64,000 nucleotides of DNA from Choristoneura fumiferana (taxonomy: Eukaryota > Arthropoda > Insecta > Lepidoptera > Tortricidae), in NCBI RefSeq assembly GCF_025370935.1, contig NC_133490.1, forward strand, positions 9,753,141-9,817,140. The letters are read 5' to 3'. The position numbers were made by a program, and so were the translations under genes. A model generated the notes under the pieces. The model did not search any database, was not told the origin of the DNA, and was given only the letters and a program-made list of their open reading frames with translations. Below, piece after piece: positions 9,617-19,464 of this stretch. The stretch's first letter is position 1. Every line of letters starts with the position of its first letter.

Positions 9617-10530
9617 CCCTGTATTTCTTTAATTATTATTTTTTTGTTTTTTTCTTTAATTGTATAATATAGTTTTTAAGTATTTTATTTGTAATTATAT
9701 TTTTATGAAAAATGACTTTCTGCCAAGTTTTCTTGCGGCGCATTCTTCTTGGCAATGATGGTCTTTCCGAAGCGCTGGTAGTTTAAAAAATGACGTGTAA
9801 AAGTGCCCATTGCGGCCTATTTACTGAATAACAGCCTTATTCATAAAAAATCCTAATAGAGGTTTGATCGGTCTGTACTTAGCAGACTGATTAAGCTTGT
9901 TAGACGGTTGTCAAGAAGTATGATTCATAAACGCTTGCTAGCAGTCTGCTAGTTGTTGAGCTGCTGATAGACAGATTAGACGCGTTATGTTGGCAATCTT
10001 GACAAATCAAAGACAAAAAATGGCCTCATCGATAATTAAAAAAAAATTGACAGCAAATTAGCAGGAAAAAAAAGCGAGATGTTGTTTTCCGCCATTTCCG
10101 ATCCGCATGTTTATGTTTAATGCAAAAAGCCGTAATTATGTTTATCATCCTAATTTTATTTTCTCATATTATTGTTAGTAAAGTAGTAAAGTAGCAGTAA
10201 TTTTAGAGGATTTTAAATACAAATCCCTGAAAAAAATTTTCCTGGTTTTTTTTTTAATCTTTGCGTAACTTCACCCTTCACTAAAAATATCTTCGGTATG
10301 GTTTTGCTCTTGTCAAAGTCAGCTGTTCAAACTTGTGGCGGCATTTTGTGACTTGGCAGGGAGATAAAGGAGGGTCTACGGTCTTCTAACTTTAGCAGAG
10401 CTTGATCGACTGATTAGCGCTAACAAACGTTATGAATCACGTTTTTTAGCATCGGGCCTTCAAGGAGCTTCAAGGAGGCTCTAAATTTTATGAATAAGGC
10501 TGTTAATCATTTGAATTTTGAATTTGAATT
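9617..10530 (+). mobile_element. LINE 3' end inserted into SINE-B head, itself carrying a MITE
   Basis: 5'-truncated LINE 3' UTR (GAAAAATGACTTTCTGCC, GGCGCATTCTTCTTGGCAAT, GCGGCCTATTTACTGAAT) with a (GAATTT)n-type tail at 10510-10530. GCT occurs at both junctions and may be a short target duplication. Copy 2 of the large duplication shows the uninterrupted SINE-B head (CTAGGCTATCCGG at 16906), so the empty site is seen directly. Confidence 0.7.
9830..10506. mobile_element. MITE nested in the LINE 3' end
   Basis: Left terminus AACAGCCTTATTCATAAAA and right terminus TTTTATGAATAAGGCTGTT are reverse complements of about 19 bases. The site is TA/TAA-type, with 2-3 bp flanking repeats that cannot be resolved uniquely. 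The 0.68 kb interior has secondary inverted motifs but no transposase frame. TIR style and target fit Tc1/mariner or PIF/Harbinger relatives. Confidence 0.65.
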
Positions 10531-10544
10531 TGCTATCCGGCTGT

Positions 10545-10740
10545 CTTCTAGCTCATCACTGGTTCAGTAATAGCCTAGCTCTAGCCTTTAAGACCTTTAA
10601 GACCAGCGTCGTTCGCAAGACCGGCAGATTGCTGATTTGGGACCATTCCGTGACAAGCATTACTATTTTTTATTTTTTTTATTCTTATCCGTTCTTACCA
10701 TTTTTACACGAATAAATATTCTATTTCTTTTTTTCCTTTT
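10545..10740 (+). repeat. LINE 3' end (GCTGATTTGGGACC family)
   Basis: Runs through CTTTAAGACCTTTAAGACC, GCTGATTTGGGACCATTCC, then an AT-rich 3' UTR with ACACGAATAAATATTC (AATAAA). The frame reads CLLAHHWFSNSLALAFKTFK but is short and lacks catalytic motifs. The twin is at 16924-17105. Confidence 0.6.
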
Positions 10741-10839
10741 CAAATGTAGTGAATATATTTCCATCGTATTTGGTCGGATAAGTTAGTTATTTATTATTTA
10801 TCTTGCTCTCTCACCTAACTTACTGGAGTTTGCAAGACC

Positions 10840-11302
10840 AGGGGAACTACTAAGAAATTCAAAAATCGAAGTTCGTATCGTACCGTCCCTCTCACTGTCG
10901 TATTAAATAACATTAAGCGTCAGCGAAAAAAGTCGTGGTGGCCTAGTGGTTTGACCTATCGCCTCTCAAACAGAGGGTCGTGGGTTCAAACCCCGGCTCG
11001 CACCTCTGAGTTTTTCCAAATTCATGTGCGGAATTACATTTGAAATTTACCACGAGCTTTGCGGTGAAGGAAAACATCGTGAGGGAACCTGCACAAACCT
11101 GCGAAGCAATTCAATGGTGCGTGTGAAGTTCCCAATCCGCACTGGGCCCGCGTGGGAACTATAGCCCAAGCCCTCTTGTTCTGAGAGGAGGCCTGTGCCC
11201 AGCAGTGGGACGTATATAGGCTGGGATGATGATGATGAAGCGTCAGCGAGACGGCAAGATATGAAGTTCGAATTTAGCACTTCGTCGTATAGGGCTGGCT
11301 GA
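10840..11302. mobile_element. MITE (CGAAGTTCGTATCG family) split by SINE-A
   Basis: The left arm AAATCGAAGTTCGTATCGTA and right arm (ATGAAGTTCGAATTTAGCAC) are imperfect inverted repeats, as in the intact copies at 17200-17345, 24194-24322 and 60991-61116. The loop is occupied by SINE-A. Confidence 0.65.
10915..11249 (+). mobile_element. SINE-A, full length with target-site duplication
   Basis: AAGCGTCAGCGA flanks both ends (10915-10926 and 11238-11249). The body carries box A TGGCCTAGTGG and box B GGTTCAAACCC near its start, the common SINE-A body, and a (GAT)n tail. At the matching position of copy 2 (about 17284-17298) only one diverged target (AAGGCGTCAGCGGG) is present, so this is a filled/empty site pair. 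It resembles lepidopteran tRNA-derived SINEs (Metulj/HaSE type by memory, not checked). Confidence 0.92.
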
Positions 11303-11360
11303 TTTGGAACCATTTTTTGACATACGCATTTTTTTATTCTTGTTTTTATTTGTTTTTGTC

Positions 11361-11462
11361 CAGTCACCAGCATTAATATCTGCCACAGTGGAGGCCCTAG
11401 AAATAGAGTCGTATCAGATATTTATGCACGCTTGTTGTGTCAGATATTGGTGCTGGTGACTG
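11361..11462. mobile_element. MITE, CAGTCACCAGC termini (internally deleted)
   Basis: CAGTCACCAGCATTAATATC is inverted at the right as GATATTGGTGCTGGTGACTG. Compared with 17412-17542 it lacks about 30 internal bases (GCGTGCAAAAATATCTGACA and following). Non-coding, dispersed at 4505 and 23705 too. Confidence 0.8.
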
Positions 11463-11624
11463 TCCCACCTTGTCACCAATGAATATTTTCTTTTTTATTT
11501 TCTATATCGATCAAAATAATTAAACTGCACATAGCAACTATGTAAGAGCAAAAGCTTAATCAACCTAATCTACCTACAAAATTTTGCGCATTTAATACAA
11601 CTAATATAAATTATTAGTGTACGC

Positions 11625-11701
11625 TCGCCGCATTCGTCGCCATGACTCAACGCGAAAACACGCGAGTTTTTCCGTTGACGCACCGCGTCGAATGCGGCGA
11701 C
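11625..11701. repeat. 77-base GC-rich palindrome
   Basis: TCGCCGCATTCG...CGAATGCGGCGA closes an almost continuous hairpin through TCAACG-GAAAA-CGCG and its complement, with very little loop. The identical twin is at 17705-17781. It could be a tiny foldback element. Confidence 0.75.
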
Positions 11702-11984
11702 ATTTACAGGATATTATGTATTGACAACATTTCATAATTTTTATGTCTTGTACGCTGGAAGGTTGTCATAATTTGGAGGTTAAGGGGTTGTATAAATGAC
11801 GCTGTTCATAGTTGTTAGGTGAATGATATGAAGTTTACAAGCGAATTAGTAAGTTATGACGTAAACATATTAACCGACTGCCCCAAGGAGGGTTATGTTT
11901 TCCGAGCGTATGTAGGTATGTATGTGGGTATGTATGTCCATTTCTTTGGTCCTCGCAACAGCCTAAACGGCTGGACGGATTTTA

Positions 11985-12165
11985 ACATAATTAAAAAAAA
12001 AAGAAAAGAAAAAACATTTATTCGTGACACACAAGATAATATGGATATAGAATTAAACGAAAAAAATTACTTATCATCACGAAGTGGTCCCAAATCAGCA
12101 TAATGCCGCCAGTGCGAACGGCGCTGGTCTTCCTTTGGGACCGTGGACTGCATACATTTATGAGG
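11985..12165 (-). repeat. LINE 3' end, minus
   Basis: On the minus strand ...GCGGCATTATGCTGATTTGG, GACCACTTCG, then TGTCACGAATAAATG with an AATAAA signal and an A-rich tail. Twin at 18065-18255. Preceded on plus (11870-11980) by the dispersed motif CGACTGCCCCAAGGAGG plus GTATGTAGG repeats, present also at 17955. Confidence 0.6.
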
Positions 12166-12428
12166 TATATGAGGTATCATTGAATTTTTCATAACTGTCC
12201 GAGTGACATAGTGTAAGTATATAATATTTCAATTAGTCGTCTGCGAAAAAAATATGGCGGAGGAATAAAAAAATAATTCAGTACTTATTATAACAATATG
12301 GGTATCAAATGAAAGCTAATAACTAGCGCATTCTAAATATATACAGGTTATAATACTTTTAGGCTACGATTTTCACAGAAATATCAAAAAAGTATAAAAT
12401 AAAAAATTAAATTTAAAAATTTTAAAAA

Positions 12429-12624
12429 CCCGTCTGCCTTTAAAACTGAAAGGATGAAAATAAGTTTAGTGGTCTAGAACTCTGCCAATTAGCTCATTTA
12501 AAGTTCAACAGTCGGGACCCATTCATATCATGACCAGCTCAAAAAATCTTGGTAATGGCTCCCGACTGTTGACTGAACACTAAGTAGACTTATTTTCTTC
12601 CTTTTAGTTTTTAAGGCACTCGGG
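12429..12624. mobile_element. Foldback element (CCCG...CGGG)
   Basis: Arms CCCGTCTGCCTTTAAAACTG and (reverse complement of the right end) CCCGAGTGCCTTAAAAACTA continue into GAAAATAAGT and AACAGTCGGGA/TCCCGACTGTT pairs, so most of the element folds on itself. Twin at 18511-18706. Confidence 0.7.
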
Positions 12625-12668
12625 CTTTATGATTTTTTTTAATTTAATATTTTTTGACAATACTTATG

Positions 12669-12865
12669 CTCCGTTTCCACCAGAGATGTGCGAGGAATGT
12701 GTGTTTCATGATCCAATAGAAACGCTTCATTTACCTCGCCTCGCTCCGCTCAGATAATTTCCACTAGAGATGTGCTGTGCGAGATTAGTTAAATGTAGCG
12801 TTTCTATTGGTTAATGAAAAACACATCCCTCGCAACACATCCTCGCACATTATTGGTGGAGACGA
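12669..12865. mobile_element. MITE (TCCACCAGAGATGTGCGAGG family)
   Basis: The left arm TTTCCACCAGAGATGTGCGA mirrors the right end ATCCTCGCACATTATTGGTG. ATGCT flanks both sides and may be the target duplication (one base changed in the twin at 18752-18931). Copy 1 has a small tandem duplication of CTCGCA sequence near the right end that the twin lacks. Confidence 0.75.
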
Positions 12866-13435
12866 TGCTTTAAGATTTTTTTTAAAGGAAATATTTGTGG
12901 ATGCGTCGGTCGGGATTCGAACTCTCATCTTCTGACGCCGTATTTTCTAACGCGCTGACGTTCGCAATCGAAATCACTATCTCTTCCTACTCTCCTCTTA
13001 TACCGTTTGACAGAAGGAAGTGGTGAAAACGATTGTGGTTTCGAGTGTTTTAGACAATAAGGCTGGCTGTACGCGTGTCGTGAGCATGGTCGAAATGTGG
13101 TCGAAACGTGGAGATCATTTTAGCAACATAAACAGTCTTGCTTAAGTCATGGTACAACGTGATACAATGGTCAACATTGACAGTGCCACACATGGGGTCA
13201 ATGACCTGAATCATTATGCTAATATGGATGCCCTGGGATGCGAGTTATGAAAGGAATCCTAGGTTTCTGATTTCAGTAGATACCTACATGAAAAGTCCGT
13301 AAATAAGCTTAAGTCGTCGAAATTAACACGGAAAAAGTATCATAGCGAATTTAATAAACCGAAGAATATACATATAACTACCTATAAACGTATTCGTTAT
13401 GTTTATGTTGTACTTTTGACATGTAAATTGCATTT

Positions 13436-13865
13436 TCATCACACTAATTGCTCGTAAGCAGTGTCGTAATATTATGCAGCTAACTTGGTTGCAACTCCCT
13501 GAATACTAAAGTCTAAGGACCATTTTTTGCTTATTACGCCTAAGGGCGTAATGAGTTTGTATTTATTTATGTACTACTGGGCCGTACAGCTCAATAACTC
13601 TGCTGCGATGTAGCGGGAGGCTGCTGGCGCTGCCCCCCGAGCTGCGCCAGCCGTATTTAATCTTTTTAAAAATAATATTTTTTGCCTTACAAATACATTA
13701 TATATTTTACTCACTAATGGTACTTTAATTACGAACACCAACTCATTACTCAGCTTTTGACTTGGGGCTTCTAGTAGACTTGTTCATAATTCCTTATTTA
13801 CCAACCTTAAGACAAAATGTACTATTAATAAGCAATAAACAGTACTAGCTCCACTTCGAACCTTA
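13436..13865 (+). repeat. Dispersed repeat (GCTCGTAAGCAGTGTCGTAA family)
   Basis: From GCTCGTAAGCAGTGTCGTAA through a GC-rich centre (GGCTGCTGGCGCTGCC) to GACAAAATGTACTATTAA. Related copies lie at 19465-19865 (twin) and 33967-34470. No open frame and no clear terminal repeats, so the class is unknown. Confidence 0.6.
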
Positions 13866-14174
13866 ATAAATCCCGTTCTAGCCCGACGAACCCTGATTTG
13901 TGAATTACTCTCTATCTACAAATCCGTCGTCAAGCGTCACACAAAGTAAATAAATAACCCTTAATATATGCAAATAAATTGGCGTGTCCGGGTTATTTTA
14001 TAAAAAAGCCTCATAAAATGCCAACGTCGGTATATTTCTGGCTTCTTGGTATGCCAAGTCATATATATATATTATATATGTGTATATGTCTAGTGGGCGC
14101 GGATTGCTACCAGTAATGATTAGGTGTTTTGATATATTATAACTAGCTTTCGTCCGCTCCGCCTTCGTTGCTCA

Positions 14175-14245
14175 ACTCCATCATCATCATCAGCCGAAAG
14201 ACGTGGTGAACAAGGCCTCCCCCTTATAACGCCACCGCACCGCAA
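14175..14245 (-). repeat. RTE 3' fragment next to Helitron end
   Basis: CATCATCATCATCAGCCGAA starts an RTE 3' tail on the minus strand. It directly follows an ACTAGCTTTCGTCCGCTCCG Helitron 3' end (14144-14172, minus). Twin at 20165-20278. Confidence 0.6.
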
Positions 14246-14316
14246 TGACATATAGAATCTTTCGTGTTATCTATTTGTACTTAATAATATTGTTATGTCT
14301 AGTATTGTGAATAATA

Positions 14317-14571
14317 ATTGGTTTTTTGTTGACTTTTTGTGTTGTTTATTTTCAACTCCAAATTTGTTACTTTTACGGGTATCCCGTGAAAACCATACAG
14401 AAAATACAAACTGAGACATGGATGCATAGATTCCCAGCGCTGGCCTCTTTTTCTGGTTTATCTGTGCATCCATGTCTCAGTTTGTATTTTCGATATGGTT
14501 TTCACGGGATACCCGTATAAGTAACAAATTTGGAGTGAAATAAAAAATACAAAAAGACTCCAAAAACCAAT
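14317..14571. repeat. Long inverted repeat of SINE-C bodies
   Basis: Left arm 14317-14430 and right arm 14461-14571 are reverse complements over about 110 bases (ACGGGTATCCCGTGAAAACC, AATACAAACTGAGACATGGA) with a 30-base loop that is the last part of a tRNA-like T arm (TTCCCAGCGCTGGCC). Two SINE-C units therefore sit head to head. Twin at 20346-20598. Confidence 0.8.
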
Positions 14572-14585
14572 CATAATTTGATTGC

Positions 14586-14720
14586 TTAGTAGCGACATCT
14601 CTTGTCTGGGTGAGCGGTTAGTTCCGAAAGAATGTGACGTCTCTCGATGAGAGCGAAACATAGATGTCGCTAGTGCTGCTGCTTAAGTAGCGTAGTAGAA
14701 AAAAAGCAACCTGAGATATG
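14586..14720. mobile_element. SINE-C-associated element (TAGCGACATCT ends)
   Basis: TAGCGACATCTCTTGTCTGG at the left and ATAGATGTCGCTAG at the right are partial inverted repeats. The same block follows SINE-C at 62515-62635, so it travels with SINE-C or is a frequent target of it. Twin at 20610-20735. Confidence 0.5.
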
Positions 14721-14954
14721 TGTGCATGGGAGAAATTTGTTTCTAGACTCCTGTCCAGCGGTGGTGTAGTTTCTGTGCATCCATGTCTCAGTTTGTATTT
14801 TCGATATATTATTATTGTGAATAAATTTATTTGGTTCTTTCTTTCCACTATGAACGACGACTTGCCACTTGCAATCAAACGTTTGACTGCAACTGGTGCC
14901 CCTAACTCAACTCGGTTGCTCGGCTCCATATCTCATGGTAATTGCACAAAACCT

Positions 14955-15080
14955 GACTATGTCACTCTCTGGCCCATAAACTATCTCTATGCCAATAATC
15001 ACGTCGATCCGTTGCTCCGTTTCGACGTGAAAGACGGACAAACATACATACAAACACACACACTTTTGCATTTATAATAT
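14955..15080 (-). mobile_element. Helitron-like element, 3'-truncated
   Basis: On the minus strand it begins AATATTATAAATGCAAAAGT and runs through CACGTCGAAACGGAGCAACG to about GAGAGTGACATAGTC, without the CTAG end. It abuts the next Helitron copy. Twin at 20975-21102. Confidence 0.7.
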
Positions 15081-15082
15081 TA

Positions 15083-15237
15083 CTAGCTTTTGCCCGCGGC
15101 TCCGCCCGCGTAGTATTCGGTTATCGCGCGCTGTTCCCTCGGGAATAAAAAGTAGCCTATGTCACTCTCGGGCCCATAAACTATTTCTATGCCGAAAATC
15201 ACGAAAACACACTTTCGCATTTATAATATTATATGGA
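15083..15237 (-). mobile_element. Helitron-like element, internally deleted
   Basis: The minus-strand 5' end TCCATATAATATTATAAATG and the 3' end GCGGGCGGAGCCGCGGGC hairpin + AAAAGCTAG are both present. Compared with its twin (21105-21302) it lacks about 40 bases around GTCGATCCGTCGCTCC. Structure (TC start, terminal hairpin, CTAG end, A/T target) is the Helitron signature; there is no Rep/helicase. Confidence 0.75.
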
Positions 15238-15247
15238 TATGGGTTAT

Positions 15248-15400
15248 GTGCCATCATCACATCAGCCGAAGGACGTCTACTGTTGGGCATTGGCCACACC
15301 CATATATCTCCAGTTACTTCGGTTGGAAGCAGCATGCATCCACCGTGAACCTGGCTTTAACCAGGTCATCCGTCCTTCTCGTGGAAGTCTTACGCTGTAA
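15248..15400 (-). repeat. RTE 3' fragment, minus
   Basis: CATCATCACATCAGCCGAAG, GACGTCTACTG...CACCCATATATCTCCAG and TTTAACCAGGTCATCCGTCC belong to the RTE subfamily also seen at 31848-31975 and 41050-41215. Twin at 21314-21460. Confidence 0.65.
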
Positions 15401-15852
15401 TACATCTCCTAACAATTTTCCTGACAAAGCTAAAACACTTCGCTCACGCCGCAATATACTCGTAATATTTCACATCTAACAAAAATTAACTAGACCCAAA
15501 ACATACAGCGTGTCTCTCAAAGCAATAAAACGAATAAATTCCACATTTTAGCAATCCTGATTTATCATACCTAGCCGCAAAAAATGCTGTAAAACTGAAA
15601 TGTTCTCTCGACCGCGAACAAGTTAAATAAGAAGCTGCCTTGCCAAATCGTATGCGCACCATTTGCTTCGGTAGCTTCCTTTTCCCATTACAGTGACACT
15701 TAAAAAAACATGTCGTCAGTGCTTATGTAAGATTGACGTTTGATGCTTCCTATTTGTTGGTTGTCGACAATTCGGTAGGATTAAAAAAATATATCGTTGC
15801 TAATAGCTAGTGTCCTCAACAATTCTAATTAGGCCATTATTATCAGAAAATA

Positions 15853-15919
15853 TTGGACAAGCCCTCTCATTCTGAGAGGAGGCCTGTGCCCAGCAGTAGG
15901 ACGTATATAGGCTGGGATG
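15853..15919 (+). repeat. SINE-A 3' end fragment
   Basis: CAAGCCCTCTCATTCTGAGA, GGAGGCCTGTGCCCAGCAG and GGCTGGGATG only, without the GAT tail. It joins directly to the RTE fragment that follows. Twin at 21924-21990. Confidence 0.75.
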
Positions 15920-15947
15920 TCCATAAAAATATTTAATCATTTATTTT

Positions 15948-16165
15948 GCTCGCAGGACAGATGGTCGATGGGGTCAGAAGGTTCTCGAATGGACCGGACC
16001 GGGAGACGAGCTGTCGGTAGGCCTCCAAAAAGATGGAGCGACGACCTGGTTAAGATCGCGGGATCGCGGTGGATGCGGAAAGCACAAGACCGGTCTGAGT
16101 GGAGAGCCTTGGGGGAGGCCTATGTCCAGCAGTGGACGTCTTTCGGCTGACATGATGATGATGAA
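15948..16165 (+). pseudogene. RTE-type LINE ORF C-terminus and tail
   Basis: The frame reads GRRAVGRPPKRWSDDLVKIA, GSRWMRKAQDRSEW and LGEAYVQQWTSFG then a stop, followed by (ATG)n. This is the C-terminal region of RTE-type LINE reverse transcriptases, downstream of the catalytic domain, which is absent here. The reading frame is intact over about 60 codons, so the insertion is fairly young. The twin at 22015-22230 has a frameshift (an extra G near GGGACCGGGAGACG) and a changed tryptophan codon. Confidence 0.75.
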
Positions 16166-16459
16166 AGTAAATAAGCAATAGGTAATTACTCGTAGTAAAT
16201 GTTGTCTAAATCAATAAGTAATATAGGTATGTAGGCCCAAAAGAAAATGATTGCGGGTGGAACATTTGCGGATGGATCATATTTCTGAGTGTACGTAATT
16301 ACAAGTGGTCGCTTTTTTTCGGCAAGTCAACTTTTCCATAAGACAAGGTTCCATTGTTGACGATATTCAGGATAGAAAATTTTCCTTGTTGATGTATTTC
16401 AAATTGTCCTTTTTCTGCTTTGACGTATAATTTCGAGTTGTCCATTTTCCATTTGCACC

Positions 16460-16580
16460 GAATGACAGTAAAGACGTCCACTGCTGGACATAGGCCTCCC
16501 CAACGCTCTCCACTCAGACCGGTCTTGTGCTTTCCGCATCCACCGTTCCATCTTGTTGGAGGCCTACCGACAGCCGATGT
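16460..16580 (-). repeat. RTE 3' fragment, minus
   Basis: AAGACGTCCACTGCTGGACA...GGCCTACCGACAG is the reverse complement of the same VGRPPxRW...VQQWT segment, so it faces the plus-strand RTE 0.3 kb away. Twin at 22505-22625. Confidence 0.7.
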
Positions 16581-16706
16581 GTATGTGTTTAGTTTTAAAT
16601 GGGTCCCACAGCAAGACAGCATTGCGCCGCTACTTTATGTAGAGTGAGGCCCAATTTTTACTATTCACTGTTTTGTTTTATTTTTTTCTTCCAAATGTAT
16701 TTTCTT

Positions 16707-16708
16707 TA

Positions 16709-16765
<57 letters not shown>

Positions 16766-16768
16766 TTA

Positions 16769-16827
<59 letters not shown>
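16707..16827 (+). repeat. (CT)n microsatellite bordering assembly gap
   Basis: More than 50 CT units with a few A or T interruptions, cut by the N gap. The other duplicate has an uninterrupted version at 22750-22802 followed by unique DNA. Confidence 0.95.
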
Positions 16828-16896
16828 NNNNNNNNNNNNNNNNNNNNNNNNNNNNNNNNNNNNNNNNNNNNNNNNNNNNNNNNNNNNNNNNNNNNN
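16828..16896. other. Assembly gap (69 N)
   Basis: Runs of N between the CT tract of duplicate copy 1 and the first base of duplicate copy 2. Any frame crossing it is an artefact. Confidence 0.99.
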
Positions 16897-17199
16897 GTTC
16901 TCTAACTAGGCTATCCGGCTGTCTTCTAGCTCATCACTGGTTCAGTAATAGCCTAGCTCTAGCCTTTAAGACCTTTAAGACCAGCGTCGTTCGCAAGACC
17001 GGCAGATTGCTGATTTGGTACCATTCCGTGACAAGCATTACTACTTTTTATTTTTTTTATTCTTATCCATTCTTACCATTTTTACACGAATAAATATTCT
17101 ATTCTTTTTTTCCTTTACAAATGTAGTGAATATATTTCCATCGTATTTTGTCGGATAAGTTAGTATTAATCTTGCTCTCTCACCTAACTTACTGAAGTT

Positions 17200-17345
17200 T
17201 GCAAGACCAAGGAGCTACTAAGAAATTCAAAAATCGAAGTTCGTATCGTACCTCACCTCTCAACTCGCGATTAAATAACATTAAGGCGTCAGCGGGGACG
17301 GCAAGATACGAATTTCGAATTTAGCCACTTCGTAGTAGGTATGGA
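17200..17345. mobile_element. MITE (CGAAGTTCGTATCG family), empty site for SINE-A
   Basis: Intact version of the element interrupted in copy 1: the AAATCGAAGTTCGTATCGTA arm, a short loop ATTAAATAACATTAAGGCGT, then the CAAGATACGAATTTCGAATT arm. Confidence 0.7.
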
Positions 17346-17411
17346 CTGGCTGATTTGGAACCATTTTTTGACATACGCATTTTTTTATTCTTGTTTTTAT
17401 TTGTTTTTTTC

Positions 17412-17542
17412 CAGTCACCAGCATTAATATCTGCCACAGTGGAGCGTGCAAAAATATCTGACACGACCTTCCGGCCCTAGAAATAGAGTCGTATCAGATA
17501 TTTATGCACGCTTGTTGTGTCAGATATTGGTGCTGGTGACTG
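17412..17542. mobile_element. MITE, CAGTCACCAGC termini (complete)
   Basis: Termini of 27 bases, CAGTCACCAGCATTAATATC ... GATATTGGTGCTGGTGACTG, enclose a second palindromic pair around TATCTGACACGACC / GAGTCGTATCAGATA. 131 bases, no coding. Best-preserved member of the family in the window. Confidence 0.85.
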
Positions 17543-17704
17543 TCCCACCTTGTCACCAATGAATATTTTCTTTTTTATTTTCTATATCGATCAAAATAAT
17601 TAAACTGCACATAGCTACTATGTAAGAGCAAAAGCTTAATCAACCTAATCTACCTACAAAATTTTGCGCATTTAATACAACTAATATAAATTATTAGTGT
17701 ACGC

Positions 17705-17781
17705 TCGCCGCATTCGTCGCCATGACTCAACGCGAAAACACGCGAGTTTTTCCGTTGACGCACCGCGTCGAATGCGGCGAC
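17705..17781. repeat. GC-rich palindrome, twin
   Basis: Identical to 11625-11701. Confidence 0.75.
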
Positions 17782-18064
17782 ATTTACAGGATATTATGTA
17801 TTGACAACATTTCATAATTTTTATGTCTTGTACGCTGGAAGGTTGTCATAATTTGGAGGTTAAGGGGTTGTATAAATGACGCTGTTCATAGTTGTTAGGT
17901 GAATGATATGAAGTTTACAAGCGAATTAGTAAGTTATGACGTAAACATATTAACCGACTGCCCCAAGGAGGGTTATGTTTTCCGAGCGTATGTAGGTATG
18001 TATGTGGGTATGTATGTCCATTTCTTTGGTCCTCGCAACAGCCTAAACGGCTGGACGGATTTAA

Positions 18065-18255
18065 CATATTAAAAAAAAAAAGAAAAGAAAAAACATTTAT
18101 TCGTGACACACAAGATAATATGGATATAGAATTAAACGAAAAAAAAAATTACTTATCAGGTCACGATGTGGTCCCAAATCAGCATAATACCGCCAGTGCG
18201 AACGGCGCTGGTCTTCCTTTGGGACCGTGGACTGCATACATTTATGAGGTATAAG
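18065..18255 (-). repeat. LINE 3' end, minus (twin)
   Basis: Same element as 11985-12165, with a longer A run and scattered substitutions. Confidence 0.6.
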
Positions 18256-18510
18256 AGGTTTCATTGAATTTTTTATAACTGTCGAGAGTGACATAGGGTA
18301 AGTATATATATTTCAATTAGTTGTCTGCGAAAAAAAATATGGCGGGAGAATATAAAAATATAATTCTGTTTTGTAACAATATGGGTATCAAATGAAAGCT
18401 AATAATTAGCGCATTCTAAATATATAGGTTATAATACTTTTAGTCTACGATTTTCACAGAAATATCAAAAAAGTATAAAATAAAAAATTAAATTTTAAAA
18501 ATTTAAAAAA

Positions 18511-18706
18511 CCCGTTGCCTTTAAAGCTAAATGGATGAAAATAAGTTTAGTGGTCTAGAACTCTGCCAATTAGCTCATTTAAAGTTCAACATTCGGGACC
18601 CAATTCAAATCATGACCAGCTCAAAAAATCTTGGTAATGGCTCCCGACTGTTGACTGACCACTAAGTAGACTTATTTTCTTCCTTTTAGTTTTTAAGGCA
18701 CTCGGG
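18511..18706. mobile_element. Foldback element (CCCG...CGGG), twin
   Basis: Same element as 12429-12624; GACTGACC replaces GACTGAAC next to the right arm, giving a slightly better inverted match (GTGGTC/GACCAC). Confidence 0.7.
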
Positions 18707-18751
18707 CTTTATGATTTTTTTAATTTAATATTTTTCCGACAATACTTAAGC

Positions 18752-18931
18752 TCCATTTCCACCAGAGATGTGCGAGGAATGTGTTTTTCATGATCCAATA
18801 GAAACGCTTCATTTACCTCGCCTCGCTCCGCTCAGCTGTTTCCACTAGAGATGTGCTGTGCGAGGATAGTTAAATGTAGCATTTCTATTGGTTAATGAAA
18901 AACACATCCTCGCACATTATTGGTGGAGACG
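18752..18931. mobile_element. MITE (TCCACCAGAGATGTGCGAGG family), twin
   Basis: Same element as 12669-12865, without the small internal duplication. Confidence 0.75.
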
Positions 18932-19464
18932 ATGCTTTAAGATTTTTTTTAAAGGAAAATATTTGCGAATGCGTCGGTCGGGATTCGAACTCTCATCTTC
19001 TGACGCCGTATTTTCTAACGCGCTGACGTTCGCAATCGAAATCACTATCTCTTCCTACTCTCCTCTTATACCGTTTGACAGAAGAAAGTGGTGAAAACGA
19101 TTGTGGTTTCAAGTGTGTTAGACAATAAGGCCTCTGGCTGTACGCGTGTCGTGAGCATGGTCGAAATGTGGTCGAAACGTGGAGATCATTTTAGCAACAT
19201 AAACAGTCTTGCTTAAGTCATGGGTGATACAATGGTCAACATTGACAGTGCCACACATGGGGTCAATGACCTGAATCATTATGCTAATATGGATGCCCTG
19301 GGATGCGAGTTATGAAAGGAATCCTAATAAGCTTAAGTCGTCGAAATTAACACGGAAAAAGTATCATAGCGAATTTAATAAACCGAAGAATATACATATA
19401 ACTACCTATAAACGTATTCGTTATGTTTATGTTGTACTTTTGACATGTAAATTGCATTTTCATC

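Larger units (their letters stand above)
9601..16827 (+). repeat. Large direct duplication, copy 1
   Basis: From GTTCTCTAACTAGGCT (9601) and then ATCCGGCTGTCTTC (10534) onward, the sequence repeats element for element in 16897-22802, with a few per cent mismatch and small indels. Copy 1 also contains a LINE+MITE insertion (9617-10530) and a SINE-A (10927-11249) that are absent from copy 2. It ends in a CT microsatellite next to an N gap. Most likely one of two haplotypes kept in tandem by the assembler; a true tandem duplication is the alternative. Confidence 0.9.

Noticed and set aside
16599..17093. 164-codon frame on plus
   Set aside because: It crosses the N gap and a CT microsatellite; the protein would be Leu/Ser repeats and unknown residues.
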